This document shows, piece by piece, positions 8,715-19,303 of a DNA stretch of 64,000 bases (the stretch's first letter is position 1; the number at the start of each line of letters is the position of its first letter). Source of the stretch: an uncultured Paracoccaceae bacterium (GTDB lineage Bacteria > Pseudomonadota > Alphaproteobacteria > Rhodobacterales > Rhodobacteraceae); the NCBI GenBank assembly GCA_947499725.1, contig CANMPK010000001.1, forward strand, positions 682,001 through 746,000. The letters are read 5' to 3'. Under the pieces are notes generated by a model, which did not search any database, had not been told where the DNA came from, and was given only the letters and a program-made list of their open reading frames with translations. The translations under genes were made by a program, and so were the position numbers.

Positions 8715-9167
8715 ATGGAAGTTTACCGCAAATCGATCAAAGCAGCAGTGCTGTCTTTGTGTATTTTCTCGGCTGCCTGTACGGCGCAGTTTCGCAATCA
8801 TGGCTATGTGCCAAGTGAAGACGAATTGTCTGAAGTGATCGTCGGCGTCGACACGCGCGACACCGTCGCCGAGACCATCGGCACACCAACAGCAGGCGGC
8901 GTTCTGGATGAGGGCGGTTACTACTACGTACGTTCTCGCGTCAAAACCTTCGGCCCGTTCCGCCCGGAAGAGGTCGATCGTCAGCTTGTTGCCGTGACAT
9001 TCGACAACAACGGTGTCGTCGCCAACATTGAGCGTTTCGGTCTAGAAGATGGCCGCGTGGTACGGATCAGCCGCCGCGTGACAGACAATGGCTTTACCAA
9101 CGTGTCTTTGCTGCGCCAACTTCTTGGAAATATCGGCAACTTTAATCCTGGTAGCTTGCTGCAATAA
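8715..9167 (+). CDS. Outer membrane assembly lipoprotein, BamE/SmpA type
   Basis: This 150-residue protein has a lipoprotein signal ending in the lipobox SAAC (Cys at about residue 22). It is followed by YVPSEDELSEVIVGVDTRDT and TIGTPTAGGVLDEGGYYYV, the BamE/SmpA-OmlA fold. BamE is an accessory lipoprotein of the outer-membrane beta-barrel assembly complex. The ribosome-binding site AGGGGCAGGG directly precedes the ATG at 8715. It is followed 63 bases later by the OlsB-like acyltransferase, also membrane-related. Sequence divergence from E. coli BamE is high, so the exact orthology is inferred. Confidence 0.88.
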   Translation: MEVYRKSIKAAVLSLCIFSAACTAQFRNHGYVPSEDELSEVIVGVDTRDTVAETIGTPTAGGVLDEGGYYYVRSRVKTFGPFRPEEVDRQLVAVTFDNNGVVANIERFGLEDGRVVRISRRVTDNGFTNVSLLRQLLGNIGNFNPGSLLQ

Positions 9168-9230
9168 AACCTTCACTTCCATGTCATGTTTGGATGCCTA
9201 TATCTTAAAGGCACCAAACAGGACAAAACG

Positions 9231-9968
9231 ATGGTTGGTTTAAAGAAAGGGCGCTATGTCGCCCGCCTTGCACAGAACGACGCGGATATCCTAGCTGCGC
9301 AACAGCTACGCCAATTCGCCTTCCATGGCGACGCCTCTGGCGCAACCGATGCGGATCAATACGATGGCGTTTGCGCTCATATTCTCGTTGAAGAACGCAA
9401 AACCGGTGAACTGGTCTGCTGCTTCCGTATGCTGCCGCTGGCAGATGGCAATGACATCACCCGCAGCTATTCTGCACAATTCTACGAGCTCAGCGCCTTA
9501 GAAGCCTTCGAAGGCTCTATGGTCGAAATGGGCCGTTTCTGCATCCACCCAGACCGCACAGACCCAGACATCCTGCGCGTCGCATGGGCCGCCATGACCG
9601 GCTATGTGGATGATAACAATATTGAAATGCTGTTTGGCTGCTCGTCTTTCAAAGGTACAGATGCCGACCCATACCTTGATGCCTTCGCCATGCTGCGCGA
9701 CCGTCATTTGGCGCCCAAACGTTTTATCCCGCGCCCCAAAGCGCCCAAGATCTTCCAATTCGCACAGCGCCTGCGCCGCAAACCGGATCTGAAACAGGCC
9801 CAACTGCGCATGCCACCGCTTCTGCGCACCTATCTGATGATGGGCGGCTGGGTCAGCGACCACGCGGTTGTTGATGATCACATGAACACACTGCATGTTT
9901 TCACAGGGCTAGAAATCAAAGCGATTCCTCCTGCGCGCAAGCGCCTGCTGCGGGCCATGTCCTCATAA
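9231..9968 (+). CDS. olsB: L-ornithine N-alpha-acyltransferase (OlsB-like)
   Basis: This 245-residue GNAT-fold protein belongs to the autoinducer-synthase/OlsB group. Visible motifs are YDGVCAHILVEER, GELVCCFRMLPL, VEMGRFCIHPD and MLFGCSSFKGTDADPYLDA. OlsB transfers a 3-hydroxyacyl group from ACP to ornithine, the first step in phosphate-free ornithine lipids, at the inner membrane. I chose ATG 9231 (MVGLKKGRYVARL) because the 15 residues upstream to 9186 look non-coding. No olsA is adjacent; the second acylation enzyme would have to be elsewhere. Ornithine lipids commonly replace phospholipids under phosphate limitation, which fits the pst-pho locus in this window. Confidence 0.85.
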   Translation: MVGLKKGRYVARLAQNDADILAAQQLRQFAFHGDASGATDADQYDGVCAHILVEERKTGELVCCFRMLPLADGNDITRSYSAQFYELSALEAFEGSMVEMGRFCIHPDRTDPDILRVAWAAMTGYVDDNNIEMLFGCSSFKGTDADPYLDAFAMLRDRHLAPKRFIPRPKAPKIFQFAQRLRRKPDLKQAQLRMPPLLRTYLMMGGWVSDHAVVDDHMNTLHVFTGLEIKAIPPARKRLLRAMSS

Positions 9969-10025
9969 CGCCACCAAAGGGATTCGCTGCTTGACGGGCA
10001 GGGCGCTGCAAAGTAGCCCAACCCC

Positions 10026-11840
10026 ATGGCACGTGTACCTTTACTTCAGATGAACGACATTTCGCTGACCTTCGGCGGCGAACCTGTTTTCGACAAACTC
10101 GACCTTGTTGTGCAGCCCGGCGACCGTGTCGCCTTGGTGGGCCGCAACGGCTCTGGCAAATCCACCTTGATGAAGGTGATGGCGGGCATGGTTGAACCTG
10201 ACAAAGGCGACATCGTCGTGCCACCCGGCGTGCAAGTCGGCTATATGGAGCAAGACCCAGATATGTCGGGCTTTGCCACCTTGGGCGACTTTGCCGTGTC
10301 CAAACTGGACCCATCCGAAGCCTACAAAGTGGAACGCGCAGGCGAGGGCCTCAAGTTCGATCCAGCCCGCTCAGTCGAAACCGCCTCAGGCGGGGAACGC
10401 CGCCGCGCGGCCTTGGCCAAACTCATGGCCGAAGCGCCAGAGCTGATGCTGCTAGACGAGCCCACCAACCACCTCGATATCGAAGCCATTGCTTGGCTGG
10501 AAAACGAGCTGAAGCAAACCCGCGCAGGTTATGTCCTGATCTCACACGACCGCGCCTTTTTGCGCGAACTTACCCGCGCAACCCTCTGGATTGACAGGGG
10601 AATGACCCGTCGCCAAGAAAAGGGTTTTGACGCATTTGAACAGTGGCGCGATAAAATCTGGGACGAAGAAGACCAGCAGCGCCACAAGCTTAACCGCAAA
10701 ATCAAAGCCGAGGCTCGCTGGGCCGTCGAAGGCATCTCTGCCCGCCGCAAACGCAACCAAGGCCGCGTGCGCGCCTTGGGCGAGCTGCGCAAAGAACGCG
10801 CCTCACAAATCAAACGCCAAGGAACAGCCGCCATGGATTTTCAGGCCGGTCCAAAATCCGGCCGCAAGGTGATCGAAGTAAAAGGCATTTCCAAAGCCTT
10901 CGGCGACAAGCAGATCGTGCAGAACCTTGATATCCTGATCCAACGTGGAGACCGCATCGCCTTTGTTGGCCCGAACGGTGTTGGCAAAACCACTCTGATC
11001 AAAATGATGATGGGCCAAGAAACGCCGGATGAGGGCACAGTGACCCTTGGCACCAATCTTCTGCCCGCGATCTTTGATCAATCCCGCGCCGCGCTCGACC
11101 CAGATATGACCCTATGGGATTCCCTGACGGGCGATCCTGAAATGCGCGTCTCTGGCAAAGCCGATCAAGTCATGGTGCGCGGCATGCCCAAACATGTTGT
11201 GGGCTACCTCAAAGACTTCCTGTTTGACGAACGCCAAGCCCGCGCTCCCGTGCGCTCGCTCTCTGGCGGCGAGAAAGCCCGCCTTCTGCTCTCCAAGCTG
11301 ATGGCCAAGGAAAGCAACCTTCTGGTGCTCGACGAACCCACCAACGATCTGGACGTTGAAACGCTGGACCTGCTGCAAGAGCTGCTGGACGATTACGACG
11401 GCACGGTTCTTTTGGTCAGTCACGATCGTGATTTCCTAGATCGGGTGGCCACCACAACCATCGCCATGGAAGGCAATGGTCAGGCGGTTGTCTATGCAGG
11501 CGGCTGGTCCGACTATCGCGCGCAACGCACGACCGAGGAGGAGGAGGCCAAGCCAGCCGCCAAGTCCAAACCTAAAAAGGAAAAGGTTAAGGCCGAGAAA
11601 CAGACCGAGTCGGGCCTTTCATTCTCTGAAAAGAAACGTCTGGATGCGCTGCCGGCCGTGATGGACCGACTCAACGCCGAAATCGCCAAGCTTGAAGAGT
11701 TCATGGCGGACCCAGATTTGTTCACCAAAGAACCGGTGAAATTCCAAAAGGCGACAGAGGCGCTGATCGAACGTCAAACCGCCCTCGCAGAGGCCGAAGA
11801 AGAATGGCTGATGTTGGAAGAGAAGGCCGAGAGCGCGTAA
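10026..11840 (+). CDS. uup: ABC-F ATPase, Uup type
   Basis: This 604-residue protein has two ATPase domains. The first has Walker A GRNGSGKST, signature SGGERRR and Walker B MLLDEPTNHLD. The second has GPNGVGKTT, LSGGEKAR and VLDEPTNDLD. There is an inter-domain linker (about 220-280) and a charged C-terminal coiled coil (about 500-604), the layout of Uup. There are no membrane segments, so it acts in the cytoplasm; ABC-F proteins bind ribosomes, and Uup also affects transposon excision in E. coli. It starts 57 bases after olsB on the same strand. The coiled coil separates it from the second ABC-F gene at 40657. Confidence 0.9.
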   Translation: MARVPLLQMNDISLTFGGEPVFDKLDLVVQPGDRVALVGRNGSGKSTLMKVMAGMVEPDKGDIVVPPGVQVGYMEQDPDMSGFATLGDFAVSKLDPSEAYKVERAGEGLKFDPARSVETASGGERRRAALAKLMAEAPELMLLDEPTNHLDIEAIAWLENELKQTRAGYVLISHDRAFLRELTRATLWIDRGMTRRQEKGFDAFEQWRDKIWDEEDQQRHKLNRKIKAEARWAVEGISARRKRNQGRVRALGELRKERASQIKRQGTAAMDFQAGPKSGRKVIEVKGISKAFGDKQIVQNLDILIQRGDRIAFVGPNGVGKTTLIKMMMGQETPDEGTVTLGTNLLPAIFDQSRAALDPDMTLWDSLTGDPEMRVSGKADQVMVRGMPKHVVGYLKDFLFDERQARAPVRSLSGGEKARLLLSKLMAKESNLLVLDEPTNDLDVETLDLLQELLDDYDGTVLLVSHDRDFLDRVATTTIAMEGNGQAVVYAGGWSDYRAQRTTEEEEAKPAAKSKPKKEKVKAEKQTESGLSFSEKKRLDALPAVMDRLNAEIAKLEEFMADPDLFTKEPVKFQKATEALIERQTALAEAEEEWLMLEEKAESA

Positions 11841-11854
11841 GCTGAAGTGCTCTT

Positions 11855-11879
11855 GTACATTTCGAGGTGTGAAATGTAC
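11855..11879. repeat. Perfect 9-bp inverted repeat downstream of uup
   Basis: GTACATTTC (11855-11863) and GAAATGTAC (11871-11879) flank a 7-base spacer, 15 bases after the uup stop. No T-run follows, so it is not an ordinary terminator. It could be an mRNA 3' hairpin or a protein-binding site. Confidence 0.6.
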
Positions 11880-11933
11880 CAATTGCCACATTGGAACGAT
11901 GGTTAACGCGATTTAACCGGTTGTCCGAAACGA

Positions 11934-11965
11934 AAAAACGGGGCCAGTTGTTTGGCCCCGTTTCT
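11934..11965. terminator. Bidirectional terminator between uup and tyrS
   Basis: An 11-bp perfect stem, AAACGGGGCCA (11936-11946) and TGGCCCCGTTT (11953-11963), encloses the 6-base loop GTTGTT. On the minus strand it is followed by six Ts, making it a strong terminator for tyrS. On the plus strand the T-tract is shorter, so it is probably weaker for uup. Confidence 0.88.
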
Positions 11966-11986
11966 GTATTTTGTGTGGTCTGAAAA

Positions 11987-13240
11987 TCAGTCTTTCAGCT
12001 GCACCAAAGCGTGGCGTTTCTTGCCTGCGCTTAGCTTGATTGGCGAAGACAAAGCAGCCGCATCAAAGATTTTTCCCGCTTCTGTCAGAGGCTTATCATC
12101 CAGCTTGGCGCCATTTTCCTTGATCAGGCGCTTGGCATCTTTGCCAGACTTCGCCAGACCAGAACGCACGATCAGCTGCACAATGGAAATCCCATCACCG
12201 ATCTCTTCAGACGTGAGGTTCAACGTTGGCAAATCCGCGCCAATCCCACCTTTTTCAAACACTTCCTTCGCAGTCGCTTCTGCCGCTGCCGCAGCTTCAG
12301 CTCCGTGGCACAAGGTCGTGACTTCATTGGCCAAAATCACTTTGGCATCATTGATCTCAGACCCCGCCAAAGCGCCCAAACGCTCGCATTCATCCAATGG
12401 AAGCTCGGTGTAAAGCTTCAAGAAACGACCCACATCCGCATCCGTAGAATTGCGCCAGAACTGCCAGAATTCGTAAGGGCTGCGCATATCCGCATTCAAC
12501 CAAACCGCGCCATCAGCCGATTTACCCATCTTCTTACCGTCAGACGTCGTCAGCAAAGGTGAGGTCAGACCAAAGATCTGATTGTCGATCACACGACGTG
12601 TCAGGTCGATCCCGTTAACAATATTGCCCCACTGATCGCTGCCGCCGAACTGAACCAAACAGCCGTAACGGCGGTTTAATTCAAGGAAATCATAGGCTTG
12701 CAGGATCATATAGTTGAACTCAAGGAAGCTCAAAGATTGTTCACGGTCCAAGCGAGACTTAACACTTTCAAAGGAAAGCATCCGGTTCACCGAGAAATGG
12801 CGGCCAATATCGCGCAGGAATTCTAGGTAGTTCAGATCATCCAGCCATTCCGCATTGTTCAGCATCAACGCATCCGTTTCGCCATCACCGTAGTCAATGT
12901 ATTTCGCGAAAACCTTCTGAATACCGCTGATATTGTCGTTGATCTGATCTTCCGTCAGCAAAGGACGTTCATCCGCACGGAAAGATGGATCACCCACTTT
13001 CGTGGTACCACCGCCCATCAACGTGATTGGCTTATGGCCGGTCTTTTGCAGCCAGCGCAGCATCATGATCTGGATTAAACTGCCTACATGCAAGGACTTA
13101 GCCGTCGCATCAAAGCCGATATAACCAGGCACCACGCCCTTTACCAAAGCCTCATCAAGGCCCTGATAATCGGTACAATCGGCCAAAAAGCCGCGTTCCA
13201 TCATGATTGCAATGAAATCCGATTTAGGGTGGTAGGTCAT
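11987..13240 (-). CDS. tyrS: Tyrosyl-tRNA synthetase
   Basis: This 417-residue class I synthetase charges tRNA-Tyr. The HIGH-like motif is HVGS in [16 protein letters not shown], the tRNA/tyrosine region is [12 protein letters not shown], and the KMSKS loop appears as KKMGKS. The C-terminal S4-like RNA-binding domain ends the protein ([20 protein letters not shown]). I place the start at ATG 13240 ([18 protein letters not shown]); the frame runs 40 codons further upstream, but that part is hydrophobic and overlaps the divergent anmK promoter. The length then matches the family. Confidence 0.96.
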   Translation of the reverse strand: MTYHPKSDFIAIMMERGFLADCTDYQGLDEALVKGVVPGYIGFDATAKSLHVGSLIQIMMLRWLQKTGHKPITLMGGGTTKVGDPSFRADERPLLTEDQINDNISGIQKVFAKYIDYGDGETDALMLNNAEWLDDLNYLEFLRDIGRHFSVNRMLSFESVKSRLDREQSLSFLEFNYMILQAYDFLELNRRYGCLVQFGGSDQWGNIVNGIDLTRRVIDNQIFGLTSPLLTTSDGKKMGKSADGAVWLNADMRSPYEFWQFWRNSTDADVGRFLKLYTELPLDECERLGALAGSEINDAKVILANEVTTLCHGAEAAAAAEATAKEVFEKGGIGADLPTLNLTSEEIGDGISIVQLIVRSGLAKSGKDAKRLIKENGAKLDDKPLTEAGKIFDAAALSSPIKLSAGKKRHALVQLKD

Positions 13241-13301
13241 AGTATCCGTCTCGTATGATGTATGGGCTGTGTATAGCAGGCTTAAAATAAAGGAAAAGGC
13301 C

Positions 13302-14414
13302 ATGTTAAAGGCCAAATTGAACAAAGGCCCCATCGATATCGCAGGCGCCATGTCGGGCACATCGTTAGACGGCGTTGATGTGGCGGTTTTGAAAACCGAC
13401 GGGCAGCAGATTTTGGACTTCGGTGAAAGCGCGTATCACGCCTATTCAGATGAAGAGCAGGCGGTTCTGACGAAGGCCCTTGGTCAGTGGGTGGGGGCAG
13501 ATGTTGAGGCCGCAACTAAAGTGATCGAAGATGCGCATCTCACTGCTTTAAAACAGTTTTCTTCCTGTGACTTGATCGGGTTTCACGGTCAAACGCTGGC
13601 ACATGAGCCACGAGGACGTGGTACATTACAGGTTGGCGACGGCTCTTGGCTGGCCAATAAACTGGGCACAGCTGTCGCTTGGGATTTTCGCACGGCAGAT
13701 GTTCAAATGGGCGGAGAAGGCGCGCCGCTCGCGCCGTTCTTTCACTTCGCTTGCGCAAAATGGATGAAGGTTAAGGCGCCCATTGTTTTCTTGAATCTTG
13801 GCGGTGTTGGAAACCTGACATGGGTTGATCCAAACAAGTCCGGCCCAGAAAAAGAGGGCGCTTTGCTGGCTTTTGACACAGGCCCCGCCAATGCACCGAT
13901 TAACGATTTGATGCGTGCGCGACTTGGGCAGGCCTTTGATAAAGATGGCACTTTGGCGCGGCAGGGCGAGGTAGAAACGGGCGCTTTGGAGTTGTTTTTG
14001 GCTGAAGGATACTTTGCGCGACTGCCACCTAAGTCTCTAGATAGAAACGATTTTGCTGAGATGATCGGGTTGGTGCGTGAATTGTCAGACGCAGATGCCT
14101 GCGCGACCCTCACAGCGATGAGCGCTGCCGCAGTGGTGCAAGGCATGCAGCACTGCCCAAGCCCGCCCACACAGGTGTTGGTCACCGGTGGCGGCCGGAA
14201 GAACCCTGTTTTGATGGAGATGCTCTCTGTCGCGCTGGATTGCCCTGTGAAGCCCGTTGAAGATGTTGGGCTGGATGGAGATATGCTTGAAGCACAGGCA
14301 TTCGCCTTTTTGGCTGCGCGCGTTGCTTTGGGTTTGCCAACGTCTTCGCCGAGCACGACGGGTGTAGCTGCCTTGGTTGGCGGTGGCGTGGTGAGCCTGC
14401 CGCATCTGGACTGA
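13302..14414 (+). CDS. anmK: Anhydro-N-acetylmuramic acid kinase
   Basis: This 370-residue sugar kinase has the ATP-binding signature [19 protein letters not shown] at the N-terminus, [12 protein letters not shown], and [14 protein letters not shown] with [16 protein letters not shown] near the end. It cleaves and phosphorylates 1,6-anhydro-MurNAc to MurNAc-6-P for peptidoglycan recycling in the cytoplasm. ATG 13302 is preceded by AAAGGAAAAGG; an upstream ATG at 13269 lacks such a site. It is divergent from tyrS, with 61 bases between the starts. Confidence 0.95.
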   Translation: MLKAKLNKGPIDIAGAMSGTSLDGVDVAVLKTDGQQILDFGESAYHAYSDEEQAVLTKALGQWVGADVEAATKVIEDAHLTALKQFSSCDLIGFHGQTLAHEPRGRGTLQVGDGSWLANKLGTAVAWDFRTADVQMGGEGAPLAPFFHFACAKWMKVKAPIVFLNLGGVGNLTWVDPNKSGPEKEGALLAFDTGPANAPINDLMRARLGQAFDKDGTLARQGEVETGALELFLAEGYFARLPPKSLDRNDFAEMIGLVRELSDADACATLTAMSAAAVVQGMQHCPSPPTQVLVTGGGRKNPVLMEMLSVALDCPVKPVEDVGLDGDMLEAQAFAFLAARVALGLPTSSPSTTGVAALVGGGVVSLPHLD

Positions 14415-14415
14415 T

Positions 14416-14461
14416 GGGGGCTTTGCCCCCAAACCCCCAAGGTATTTTTGCCAAGAAAAAG
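14416..14461 (+). repeat. Rhodobacteraceae-type GC-hairpin/AAGGTATTTTTGCC intergenic element
   Basis: Immediately after the anmK stop, GGGGGC-TTT-GCCCCC (14416-14430) forms a hairpin. It is followed by AAACCCCCAAGGTATTTTTG and CCAAGAAAAAG. I recall near-identical strings after many genes in Roseobacter-group genomes, which suggests a dispersed short element rather than gene-specific sequence. Only one copy is seen in this window. Function is unknown; it may help terminate or stabilise transcripts. Confidence 0.6.
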
Positions 14462-14474
14462 TAAGTTGGCACAA

Positions 14475-14506
14475 AAAAGGCGGCGCTGGTGGGCGCCGCC
14501 TTTTAT
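14475..14506. terminator. Bidirectional terminator between anmK and eno
   Basis: GGCGGCGC (14479-14486) and GCGCCGCC (14493-14500) pair around a 6-base loop, flanked by an A-run on the left and TTTTATTT on the right. It can therefore terminate both convergent genes, anmK and eno. Confidence 0.88.
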
Positions 14507-14522
14507 TTGGTTTTACAAATGC

Positions 14523-16151
<1,629 letters not shown>

Positions 16152-17216
16152 ATGACTTCATCACACAAAGTTTTAGACGATGCTGGTATTGGTGTTTTTG
16201 ATCTGAATCTTGTGACTGGGAGCTCTGAAGTTTCTTGTGCTTGGAAGACGATGCTAGGGCTGGATGCTGATGCGGATATTTCACCGCAGCAGGAATGGAA
16301 GGCCCGTATCCATCCAGAAGATTTTGAACGCGTGCGAGTGACAGACGAAGCTTTGTTTGATGGTCAAATCGATCGCAGCAAAACCGTTTTCCGGATGCGT
16401 CACAATGAAGGTCATTGGGTTTGGGTTAAGTCTAATGCCGGCGTGACCGAGCGTGATGCGGATGGTAAGCCACTGCGCCTGAGCGGTGTTCACATCGACA
16501 TGAGTGAAGTTAAAGAAGAAGAACAGGCCAAAGACGAATTCGTTGCCATGATTAGTCATGAGCTGCGCACGCCGCTCACATCTGTTCTGGGCGCTTTAAA
16601 AATGGCGAATAGTGGTGCGTTGGGGGATTTGCCTGGTCCTTTGACCAATTTGCTACAGATGGCGCAGCGCAATTCGAACCGTTTGCTTCATTTGGTGAAC
16701 GAACTTTTGGATTTCAAATCTCTGGAAAGCGGTGAGTTGAGCTATGAGATGACGACGCTTGATGCGCGTGAGGTCTCTTCGGATGCCACATCATCTATGG
16801 CTGGCTATCTGCAAGACGGGCAAAGCATTAAGCAAATTTTGCCTGAAGGTGAGGCGGCGCTGCTTTTGTCTGCTGATGTGAACCGTCTGCAGCAAATCTT
16901 GGCGAACCTTCTGTCTAACGCGGCTAAATTCTCTCCAGCGGATGCAGAGATCGAACTTGGTCTTGTCGTTCAGGATGGATTTGTGAGCTTTAACGTGCGC
17001 GATCATGGCTCTGGCGTGCCAGCGGAACTTGAAGGCAAGATGTTCCAACGCTTTACCCAAGCTAAGACCGGAGAGAAGCGTAAGTTCAAAAGCACCGGAC
17101 TCGGCCTATCTATCTGTAAGCAGATGACAGAAGGCATGGGTGGTGAAATCGGCTATTTCAACAATGACGATGATGGCGCAACATTCTGGGTGAAATTCCC
17201 AATCGTTGAAGCCTAA
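16152..17216 (+). CDS. PAS-domain sensor histidine kinase (orphan, soluble)
   Basis: This 354-residue kinase has a PAS/PAC fold at about 10-120 (WKARIHPEDFERV, then LSGVHIDMSEVKEEE). The H-box with phospho-acceptor His136 lies in MISHELRTPLTSVLG. The ATPase domain includes an N-box (LQQILANLLSNAAKFSP), a G1 box (DHGSGVP) and a G2 box (STGLGLSICKQ). No transmembrane segment is seen, so it is a cytoplasmic sensor. No response regulator is adjacent, so its partner is unknown. It is convergent with the Fur-family gene, whose stop follows immediately. The ligand cannot be told from the sequence. Confidence 0.93.
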   Translation: MTSSHKVLDDAGIGVFDLNLVTGSSEVSCAWKTMLGLDADADISPQQEWKARIHPEDFERVRVTDEALFDGQIDRSKTVFRMRHNEGHWVWVKSNAGVTERDADGKPLRLSGVHIDMSEVKEEEQAKDEFVAMISHELRTPLTSVLGALKMANSGALGDLPGPLTNLLQMAQRNSNRLLHLVNELLDFKSLESGELSYEMTTLDAREVSSDATSSMAGYLQDGQSIKQILPEGEAALLLSADVNRLQQILANLLSNAAKFSPADAEIELGLVVQDGFVSFNVRDHGSGVPAELEGKMFQRFTQAKTGEKRKFKSTGLGLSICKQMTEGMGGEIGYFNNDDDGATFWVKFPIVEA

Positions 17217-17630
17217 TTAGTCTTTGTGAATTGGAACGCCGTACAGTTCCAATTTATGCCCCTTTAGACGATACCCGAGCTTAGCCGCAATTTTTTCCTG
17301 CAGTTTCTCGATATCTGGGTCCATGAATTCGATCACTTCACCAGAGTTGATGTCGATGAGGTGGTCATGATGTTCGCGCTCAGCATCTTCGTAACGCGCG
17401 CGGCCATCACCGAATTCAAGCTTATCCAGAATGCCCGCTTCTTCGAAGAGTTTCACAGTACGGTACACGGTCGCCAGCGAGATCCCTGAGTCGCGTGAAC
17501 TCGCACGGGCATAGAGCTCCTCTACATCAGGATGATCGCTGCTTTCTTGCAGAACTGCTGCAATCGTGCGGCGTTGATCTGTCATGCGCAGGCCCTTGGC
17601 CTCGCAGCGGGAAATGATTGTGTCGCTCAT
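17217..17630 (-). CDS. fur: Fur family metal-dependent regulator (Fur/Mur type)
   Basis: This 137-residue protein has an N-terminal winged helix (GLRMTDQRRTIAAVLQES, SLATVYRTVKLFEEAGI). A metal-binding dimer domain follows, with EREHHDHLIDINSGEVIEF. The structural CxxC zinc pairs of E. coli Fur are absent, as in many alphaproteobacterial Fur/Mur proteins that respond mainly to manganese or iron. It is monocistronic and convergent with the PAS kinase (no gap). The metal specificity (Fur versus Mur) is not decided by sequence reading; Zur and Irr seem less likely, because Irr has an HHH-type haem motif. Confidence 0.9.
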   Translation of the reverse strand: MSDTIISRCEAKGLRMTDQRRTIAAVLQESSDHPDVEELYARASSRDSGISLATVYRTVKLFEEAGILDKLEFGDGRARYEDAEREHHDHLIDINSGEVIEFMDPDIEKLQEKIAAKLGYRLKGHKLELYGVPIHKD

Positions 17631-17855
17631 GCGGTCCTCAATGCACTGTGGCTTTCTTCAATACAGCGCTGCGGCTGGCATTTCTATAGAATTTACGAAG
17701 TTATCCACGGCAATTCTAACTTGACGGGGAGAAGAAATAGGCGCAAAGGCTGCGCTTTGAATAAAAGGTCTGTAAAGACCCGAGCTGTCATGCAGGGGAT
17801 ATTCCTTTCGCGATGGGCGGCTAGTGCCAGCCCGAAAGGGCGCGAAAGGAAGAAC

Positions 17856-19202
17856 ATGGCAGATTTTGATGAATTGGGCTTGCCCAAGGTTTTGGTGAGC
17901 CGTCTTAAAGAACTGGGTCTCACATCTCCGACACCGATCCAAGACCGCGCGATCCCGCATGCTTTGAATGGCAAAGATGTTATGGGCCTTGCGCAAACAG
18001 GGACCGGCAAGACGATGGCGTTTGGTTTGCCGCTTGTTGCGCAGCTGCAAAGCTACGGAACGAAGCCAGCACCACGCACTATTCGCGCACTGATCCTTGC
18101 GCCAACACGAGAACTGGCGAACCAGATCGCGGCTTCTTTGAAAGAGCTGACAAACGGCATGCCGTTCAAAGTCGGTCTTGTTGTGGGCGGCGTTGCGATT
18201 AATCCGCAAATTCAGCGTATTAGCCGCGGCACCGATATCGTTGTGGCCACACCAGGCCGACTGATCGATTTGATTGATCGCGATGCGATCGATTTTGATG
18301 AAACGCATTTCCTTGTGCTGGACGAAGCCGACCAGATGTTGGATTTGGGTTTTATTCACGCGCTGCGTAAGATTTCTGAAACCATCCCTAAAGAACGTCA
18401 GACAATGCTGTTCTCGGCAACCATGCCAAAACAGATGTCTGAGATCGCAAATTCTTATCTGCAGAACCCGATCCGCATTCAGGTTTCTCCTCCGGGGAAG
18501 GCCGCTGACAAGATTACGCAGTCGGTGCATTTCATCGCGAAAGGTGAAAAGACCAGCCTGTTGCGTGAACTTCTGGCGAAACACGTTGAAGAAGCCTGTA
18601 TCGTTTTCGTGCGTACCAAACACGGTGCGGATCGTTTGATGAAACAGCTTGATCGCGCGGGTTTTGCGGTGAGCACCGTGCACGGCAACAAAAGCCAAGG
18701 TCAGCGTGAACGCGCTATTGCGGCGTTTAAATCTGGCGAAACCAAAATCTTGGTGGCAACGGATGTTGCGGCGCGTGGTTTGGATATTCCAATTGTGCGC
18801 CACGTTTATAACTACGATTTGCCGAATGTGCCGGACAACTATGTCCACCGCATTGGCCGTACCGCGCGCGCTGGCGCAGATGGTGCTGCAATTGCGTTCT
18901 GCTCACCGGAAGAATGTGATGAGTTGAAAGCCATTCAAAAGGTTATGAAGTATACCATCCCTGTTGCGGGTGGGACGCCTTGGATGGATATGGATGAGCC
19001 TCAGCAGAAGAACAAAGGCCCACGCCGTGGCGGCGGCGGCGGTGGCAAGCCGGGTGGCGGTAAACCAGGGGGCAACCGTTCTGGCGGTGGTCGTCCTGGC
19101 CGTGGCGGCGGCGGTGGCGGTAAACCGGGTGGCAAGCCTGGCGGTGGTCGTCGTAGCGGTGGCGGCGGTGGCCGTGGTAAAGGCGGCGGGCGCAGCTCTT
19201 AA
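17856..19202 (+). CDS. rhlE: DEAD-box RNA helicase, RhlE type
   Basis: This 448-residue helicase has a Q motif (LGLTSPTPIQDRAIP), motif I AQTGTGKT, Ia PTRELA, II DEAD in LVLDEADQMLDLGF, III SAT, and VI HRIGRTARAG. The C-terminal roughly 70 residues are a Gly/Arg/Lys/Pro repeat tail that binds RNA loosely. It unwinds RNA duplexes in ribosome assembly, RNA decay and cold response. I start it at ATG 17856 (MADFDELGLPKVL), preceded by GAAAGGAAG; the open frame extends 108 codons upstream but without coding character. Its TAA overlaps the original stop of the convergent phzF gene. Confidence 0.95.
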   Translation: MADFDELGLPKVLVSRLKELGLTSPTPIQDRAIPHALNGKDVMGLAQTGTGKTMAFGLPLVAQLQSYGTKPAPRTIRALILAPTRELANQIAASLKELTNGMPFKVGLVVGGVAINPQIQRISRGTDIVVATPGRLIDLIDRDAIDFDETHFLVLDEADQMLDLGFIHALRKISETIPKERQTMLFSATMPKQMSEIANSYLQNPIRIQVSPPGKAADKITQSVHFIAKGEKTSLLRELLAKHVEEACIVFVRTKHGADRLMKQLDRAGFAVSTVHGNKSQGQRERAIAAFKSGETKILVATDVAARGLDIPIVRHVYNYDLPNVPDNYVHRIGRTARAGADGAAIAFCSPEECDELKAIQKVMKYTIPVAGGTPWMDMDEPQQKNKGPRRGGGGGGKPGGGKPGGNRSGGGRPGRGGGGGGKPGGKPGGGRRSGGGGGRGKGGGRSS

Positions 19203-19303
19203 TAGACGAGCTGGCCCTGCATTACGCGTTTGGCAGCGCCCGCAATCACAACTTGGGTTGCGGTCGCTGTAAGAACAATGGTGCTAGGGCGCCCCATGTC
19301 TTC
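19199..19303 (-). pseudogene. Detached C-terminal segment of phzF
   Basis: In the same frame as phzF and directly after its premature TGA, codons read EDMGRPSTIVLTATATQVVI and then AGAAKRVMQGQLVY before TAA at 19199-19201. EDMGRPS is the normal PhzF C-terminal motif, so these 34 codons are the natural end of the gene, cut off by the TGA. There is no start codon with a ribosome-binding site for independent translation. Confidence 0.85.

Noticed and set aside
13241-13360. 40-residue N-terminal extension of tyrS
   Set aside because: The ATG at 13240 gives the normal length; the extension overlaps the anmK start and is not similar to the family.
17658-18848. 396-codon open frame opposite rhlE
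   Set aside because: Antisense shadow of the helicase. No ribosome-binding site or recognisable motif.
18985-19200. Tandem repeat or CRISPR-like array
   Set aside because: The Gly-rich repeats here are the coding tail of RhlE, with irregular units and no spacers.
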